Of a stretch of DNA of 64,000 nucleotides, positions 58,664 to 64,000 are shown piece after piece. Position 1 is the first letter of the stretch. Each line of letters begins with the position of its first letter. The DNA comes from Haliclystus octoradiatus (taxonomy: Eukaryota > Cnidaria > Staurozoa > Stauromedusae > Haliclystidae), in NCBI GenBank assembly GCA_916610825.1, contig OU744447.1, positions 27,726,561-27,790,560 of the forward strand, given 5' to 3'. The notes beneath the pieces were generated by a model that was not told the DNA's origin, made no database searches, and saw only the letters and a program-made list of their open reading frames with translations. A program made the translations under genes and the position numbers.

Positions 58664-60144
58664 GAGTCAAATTCGAATTCCCTTAGGAATTTGGCATTGT
58701 TTTTTATCATCTTTCTTTCCCTTAGGAATTAGGCATTGTTTTTGGTCATTTTGAGTTGTTTTTGTCAAATTTGAATTCCCTTGGGAATTAAGTATTGTTT
58801 TTGGTCATTTTGAGTTGTTTTTGTCAATTTCGAATTCCCTTGGGAATTTTGCATATTTTTTTCTCATTTCCCATTCACTTGGGAATTAGGCATTGTTTTT
58901 AGTCATTTTGAGTTGTTTTTGTCAATTTCGAGTTCCCTTGGGAATTAAGCATTGTTTTTCTCAAATTCGAATTCCTTTGAGAATTAGGCATTGTTTTTGA
59001 TCATTTTGAGCTGTTTTTGTCAAATTCGAATTCCCTTGAGAATTTGGCATTGTTTTTTATCATTTTTCTTTCCCTTAGGAATTAGGCATTGTTTTTGGTC
59101 ATTTTGAGTTGTTTTTGTCAAATTCGAATTCCCTTGGGAATTAAGTATTGTTTTTGGTCAATTTGAGTTGTTTTTGTCAATTTCGAATTCCCTTGGGAAT
59201 TTGGCATTGTTTTTTCTCATTTCCCATTCACTTGAGAATTAGGCATTGTTTTTAGTCATTTTGAGTTGTTTTTGTCAAATCCGAGTTCCCTTGGGAATTA
59301 AGCATTGTTTTTCTCAAATTCGAAGTCCTTTGAGAATTAGGCATTGTTTTTGATCATTTTGAGCTGTTTTTGTCAAATTCGAATTCCCTTGGGAATTTGG
59401 CATTGTTTTTTATCATTTTTTTTCCCTTAGGAATTAGGCATTGTTTTTAGTCATTTTGAGTTGTTTTTGTCAAATTCGAATTCCCTTGGGATGTAAGCAT
59501 TGTTTTTGGTCATTATGAGTTGTTTTTCTCAAATTCGAATTCCCTTGGGAATGAGGTATTGTTTTTGGTCAATTTGAGTTGTTTTTGTCAATTTCGAATT
59601 CCCTTGGGAATTTGGCATTGTTTTTTCTCATTTCCCATTCATTTGGGAATTAGGCATTGTATTTAGTCATATTGAGTTGTTTTTGTCAAATTCGAATTCC
59701 CTTGGGAATTTGGCATTGTTTTTTCTCATTTCCCATTCATTTGGGAATTAGGCATTGTATTTAGTCATTTTGAGTTGTTTTTGTCAAATTCGAATTCCCT
59801 TGGGAGTTAAGCATTGTTTTTGGTCATTTTGGGTTGTTTTTCTCAAATTCGAATTCCCTTGGGAATGAGGTATTGTTTTTGGTCAATTTGAATTGTTTTT
59901 GTCAATTTCGAATTCCCTTGGGAATTTGGCATTGTTTTTTCTCATTTCCCATTCATTTGGGAATTAGGCATTGTATTTAGTCATTTTGAGTTGTTTTTGT
60001 CAAATTCGAGTTCTCTTGGGAATTAAGCATTGTTTTTCTCAAATTCGAATTCCTTTGAGAATTAGGCATTGTTTTTGATCATTTTGAGCTGTTTTTCTCA
60101 AATTCGAATTCCTTTGAGAATTAGGCATTGTTTTTGATCATTTT
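58664..60144 (+). repeat. 1481-bp unit
   Basis: No gene. Heptamers include a damaged S1 (TTTTGCATATTTTTTTC near 58847), then a doubled S1-TATTTAGTC group without the TTTCC change. Private changes are CATATTGAG near 59668 and TTTTGGGTTG near 59827. Confidence 0.8.
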
Positions 60145-62607
60145 GAGTCAAATTCGGATTCCCTTAGGAATTTGGCATTTTTTTTTATCATCTTTCTTTC
60201 CCTTAGGAATTAGGCATTGTTTTTGGTCATTTTGAGTTGTTTTTGTCAAATTCAAATTCCCTTGGGAATTAAGTATTGTTTTTGGTCATTTTGAGTTGTT
60301 TTTGTCAATTTCGAATTCCCTTGGGAATTTGGCATTGTTTTTTCTCATTTCCCATTCACTTGGGAATTAGGCATTGTTTTTAGTCATTTTGAGTTGTTTT
60401 TGTCAATTTCGAGTTCCCTTGGGAATTAAGCATTGTTTTTCTCAAATTCGAATTCCTTTGAGAATTAGGCATTGTTTTTGATCATTTTGAGCTGTTTTTG
60501 TCAAATTCGAATTCCCTTGGGAATTTGGCATTGTTTTTTATCATTTTTCTTTCCCTTAGGAATTAGGCATTGTTTTTGGTCATTTTGAGTTGTTTTTGTC
60601 AAATTCGAATTCCCTTGGGAATTAAGTATTGTTTTTGGTCAATTTGAGTTGTTTTTGTCAATTTCGAATTCCCTTGGGAATTTGGCATTGTTTTTTCTCA
60701 TTTCCCATTCACTTGAGAATTAGGCATTGTTTTTAGTCATTTTGAGTTGTTTTTGTCAAATCCGAGTTCCCTTGGGAATTAAGCATTGTTTTTCTCAAAT
60801 TCGAAGTCCTTTGAGAATTAGGCATTGTTTTTGATCATTTTGAGCTGTTTTTGTCAAATTCGAATTCCCTTGGGAATTTGGCATTGTTTTTTATCATTTT
60901 TTTTTCCTTTAGGAATTAGGCATTGTTTTTGGTCATTTTGAGTTGTTTTTGTCAAATTCGAATTCCCTTGGGATGTAAGCATTGTTTTTGGTCATTATGA
61001 GTTGTTTTTCTCAAATTCGAATTCCCTTGGGAATGAGGTATTGTTTTTGGTCAATTTGAGTTGTTTTTGTCAAATTCGAATTCCCTTGGGAATTAAGTAT
61101 TGTTTTTGGTCAATTTGAGTTGTTTTTGTCAATTTCGAATTCCCTTGGGAATTTGGCATTGTTTTTTCTCATTTCCCATTCACTTGAGAATTAGGCATTG
61201 TTTTTAGTCATTTTGAGTTGTTTTTGTCAAATCCGAGTTCCCTTGGGAATTAAGCATTGTTTTTCTCAAATTCGAAGTCCTTTGAGAAATAGGCCTTGTT
61301 TTTGATCATTTTGAGCTGTTTTTGTCAAATTCGAATTCCCTCGGGAATTTGGCATTGTTTTTTATCATTTTTTTTTCCCTTAGGAATTAGGCATTGTTTT
61401 TGGTCATTTTGAGTTGTTTTTGTCAAATTCGAATTCCCTTGGGATGTAAGCATTGTTTTTGGTCATTATGAGTTGTTTTTCTCAAATTCGAATTCCCTTG
61501 GGAATGAGGTATTGTTTTTGGTCAATTTGAGTTGTTTTTGTCAAATTCGAATTCCCTTGGGAATTAAGTATTGTTTTTGGTCATTTTGAGTTGTTTTTGT
61601 CAATTTCGAATTCCCTTGGGAATTTGGCATTGTTTTTTCTCATTTCCCATTCACTTGGGAATTAGGCATTGTTTTTAGTCATTTTGAGTTGTTTTTGTCA
61701 ATTTCGAGTTCCCTTGGGAATTAAGCATTGTTTTTCTCAAATTCGAATTCCTTTGAGAATTAGGCATTGTTTTTGATCATTTTGAGTTGTTTTTGTCAAA
61801 TTCGAATTCCCTTGGGAATTTGGCATTGTTTTTTATCATTTTTCTTTCCCTTAGGAATTAGGCATTGTTTTTGGTCATTTTGAGTTGTTTTTGTCAAATT
61901 CGAACTCCCTTGGGAATTAAGTATTGTTTTTGGTCAATTTGAGTTGTTTTTGTCAATTTCGAATTCCCTTGGGAATTTGGCATTGTTTTTTCTCATTTCC
62001 CATTCACTTGAGAATTAGGCATTGTTTTTAGTCATTTTGAGTTGTTTTTGTCAAATTCGAGTTCCCTTGGGAATTAAGCATTGTTTTTCTCAAATTCGAA
62101 GTCCTTTGAGAATTAGGCATTGTTTTTCATCATTTTGAGCTGTTTTTGTCAAATTCGAATTCCCTTGGGAATTTGGCATTGTTTTTTATCATTTTTTTTT
62201 CCCTTAGGAATTAGGCATTGTTTTTGGTCATTTTGAGTTGTTTTTGTCAAATTCGAATTCCCTTGGGATGTAAGCATTGTTTTTGGTCATTATGAGTTGT
62301 TTTTCTCAAATTCAAATTCCCTTGGGAATGAGGTATTATTTTTGGTCAATTTGAATTGTTTTTGTCAATTTCGAATTCCCTTGGGAATTTGGCATTGTTT
62401 CTTCTCATTTCCCATTCATTTGGGAATAAGGCATTGTATTTAGTCATTTTGAGTTGTTTTTGTCAAATTCGAGTTCTCTTGGGTATTAAGCATTGTTTTT
62501 CTCAAATTCGAATTCCTTTGAGAATTAGGCATTGTTTTTGATCATTTTGAGCTGTTTTTCTCAAATTCGAATTCCTTTGAGAATTAGGCATTGTTTTTGA
62601 TCATTTT
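60145..62607 (+). repeat. 2463-bp unit
   Basis: No gene. It starts with TTCGGATTCCC, a private change in J. Two heptamers follow, then the second copy of the 5387-offset duplication from about 61057. Its length is close to the 2465-bp unit of the left half, but the subunit order differs, so the similarity is probably chance. Confidence 0.8.
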
Positions 62608-63697
62608 GAGTCAAATTCGAATTCCCTTAGGAATTTGGCATTGTTTTTTATCATCTTTCTTTCCCTTAGGAATTAGGCATTGTTTTTGGTCATTTTGAGT
62701 TGTTTTTGTCAAATTCGAATTCCCTTGGGAATTAAGTATTGTTTTTGGTCAATTTGAGTTGTTTTTGTCAATTTCGAATTCCCTTGGGAATTTGGCATTG
62801 TTTTTTCTCATTTCCCATTCACTTGAGAATTAGGCATTGTTTTTAGTCATTTTGAGTTGTTTTTGTCAAATCCGAGTTCCCTTGGGAATTAAGCATTGTT
62901 TTTCTCAAATTCGAAGTCCTTTGAGAATTAGGCCTTGTTTTTGATCATTTTGAGCTGTTTTTGTCAAATTCGAATTCCCTCGGGAATTTGGCATTGTTTT
63001 TTATCATTTTTTTTTCCCTTAGGAATTAGGCATTGTTTTTGGTCATTTTGAGTTGTTTTTGTCAAATTCGAATTCCCTTGGGATGTAAGCATTGTTTTTG
63101 GTCATTATGAGTTGTTTTTCTCAAATTCGAATTCCCTTGGGAATGAGGTATTGTTTTTGGTCAATTTGAGTTGTTTTTGTCAATTTCGAATTTCCTTGGG
63201 AATTTGGCATTGTTTTTTCTCATTTCCCATTCATTTGGGAGTTAGGCATTGTATTTAGTCATTTTGAGTTGTTTTTGTCAAATTCGAATTCCCTTGGGAA
63301 TTTGGCATTGTTTTTTCTCATTTCCCATTCATTTGGGAATTAGGCATTGTATTTAGTCATTTTGAGTTGTTTTTGTCAAATTCGAATTCCCTTGGGAGTT
63401 AAGCATTGTTTTTGGTCATTTTGAGTTGTTTTTCTCAAATTCGAATTCCCTTGGGAATGAGGTATTGTTTTTGGTCAATTTGAATTGTTTTTGTCAATTT
63501 CGAATTCCCTTGGGAATTTGGCATTGTTTTTTCTCATTTCCCATTCATTTGGGAATTAGGCATTGTATTTAGTCATTTTGAGTTGTTTTTGTCAAATTTG
63601 AGTTCTCTTGGGAATTAAGCATTGTTTTTCTCAAATTCGAATTCCTTTGAGAATTAGGCATTGTTTTTGATCATTTTGAGCTGTTTTTCTCAAATTC
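61057..63697 (+). repeat. Second copy of the 5387-offset duplication
   Basis: No gene. It parallels 55670-58310. After it, an extra L of the GAATGAGG type leads to the last J at 63855, where the first copy instead enters a GAATGACG group. Confidence 0.86.
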
Positions 63698-64000
63698 GAA
63701 TTCCTTTGAGAATTAGGCATTGTTTTTGATCATTTTGAGTTGTTTTTCTCAAATTCGAATTCCCTTGGGAATGAGGTATTGTTTTTGGTCAATTTGAGTT
63801 GTTTTTGTCAATTTCGAATTCCTTTGAGAATTAGGCATTGTTTTTGATCATTTTGAGTCAAATTCGAATTCCCTTAGGAATTTGGCATTGTTTTTTATCA
63901 TCTTTCTTTCCCTTAGGAATTAGGCATTGTTTTTGGTCATTTTGAGTTGTTTTTGTCAAATTTGAATTCCCTTGGGAATTAAGTATTGTTTTTGGTCATT
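62608..64000 (+). repeat. 1247-bp unit and the start of the next
   Basis: No gene. The unit runs from J at 62608 to the last J at 63855. The final 146 bp are J, S2 and two L subunits, cut by the window end, so the array continues to the right. Confidence 0.85.

Larger units (their letters stand above)
1..64000 (+). repeat. Satellite array with higher-order structure, filling the window
   Basis: Every line of the window is made of variants of one 59-bp sequence or its 39-, 47- and 50-bp derivatives, all in the same orientation. At about 50 bp per subunit (353 bp per 7) this is roughly 1,270 subunits; that is an estimate, not a count. No unique sequence interrupts it and both ends run off inside the array, so its true length is unknown. 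The longest open frames are 61-77 codons. They recur only because the DNA repeats, and none resembles a protein family. The role (centromeric, pericentromeric or other heterochromatin) is inferred from structure alone. Confidence 0.97.

Noticed and set aside
47884-62541. Identical 61-codon + strand open frames at 47884, 52506, 54516, 55330, 56969 and 62356
   Set aside because: They recur because the DNA block is duplicated. 59 bp is not a multiple of three, so the frame shifts every subunit; the starts are TTG rather than ATG, and the products are low-complexity with no domain.
60145-62607. 2463-bp unit as another copy of the 2465-bp unit at 17330
   Set aside because: No J at the 755 and 1630 positions and a different subunit order; the length match is chance.
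1-64000. CRISPR array
   Set aside because: Repeats adjoin each other with no unique spacers, and all parts of each subunit are repetitive.
1-64000. Telomeric or telomere-like repeats
   Set aside because: No short G-rich or T/G motif such as TTAGGG or TTTAGGG in tandem. CCCTTAGG occurs only singly, inside S2 subunits.

Overview
The whole 64 kb window is one block of satellite DNA. I find no gene, RNA gene, transposon, CRISPR array or single-copy stretch on either strand. The array is AT-rich: the 59-bp consensus is about 32% G+C, with 28 T and 12 A on the + strand. It always runs in the same direction, with the T-rich strand as +. Gene-free tandem repeats with higher-order structure on this scale point to a eukaryotic chromosome, most likely (peri)centromeric or other heterochromatin. 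I do not recognise the satellite family and cannot name the organism.

The repeat is built from modules. The full subunit L (59 bp) splits into module A (TTGTTTTTGGTCATTTTGAG, 20 bp), module B (TTGTTTTTGTCAAATTCGAA, 20 bp) and module C (TTCCCTTGGGAATTAAGCA, 19 bp). A and B look like diverged copies of one 20-bp ancestor. Three short subunits of exactly 39 bp are different two-module combinations: S1 and S2 are two distinct A-plus-C forms and S3 is B plus C. A 50-bp subunit J (A, 11 bp of B, then C; recognised by GAGTCAAATTC) and a left-end 47-bp subunit M also recur. The commonest local order is L L S1 L S3 L S2, a 353-bp heptamer worked out base by base at 43036-43388.

Higher-order layout. 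At 1-8182 lies a left domain with units starting at 1, 2363, 4638 and 5822, carrying many private substitutions, followed by a 403-bp tandem repeat. At 8183-20766 are copies of a 2465-bp unit (segments of 755, 875 and 835 bp between J subunits) with insertions and deletions. At 20767-23520 is a 1269-bp tandem duplication. At 23521-37987 is a mosaic of segments repeated at offsets 3709, 7842, 8098 and 2444. At 37988-44347 are 1953-bp units, one with an 883-bp deletion. At 44348-64000 is a mosaic of segments repeated at offsets 4505, 4622 and 5387. I used the J subunit (first base of GAGTCAAATTC) as the unit boundary from 6661 onward. This is a consistent ruler, not a claim about the true repeat boundary.

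Nothing here works together as genes. The features of possible functional interest are a very frequent dyad, AATTCCC-TT-GGGAATT, which matches the published EBF/COE protein site; a perfect palindrome AATTCGAATT holding the only CpG of the subunit; and the turnover history recorded in nested duplications. All offsets and positions were found by reading, so edges are accurate to a few tens of bases unless an exact position is given.
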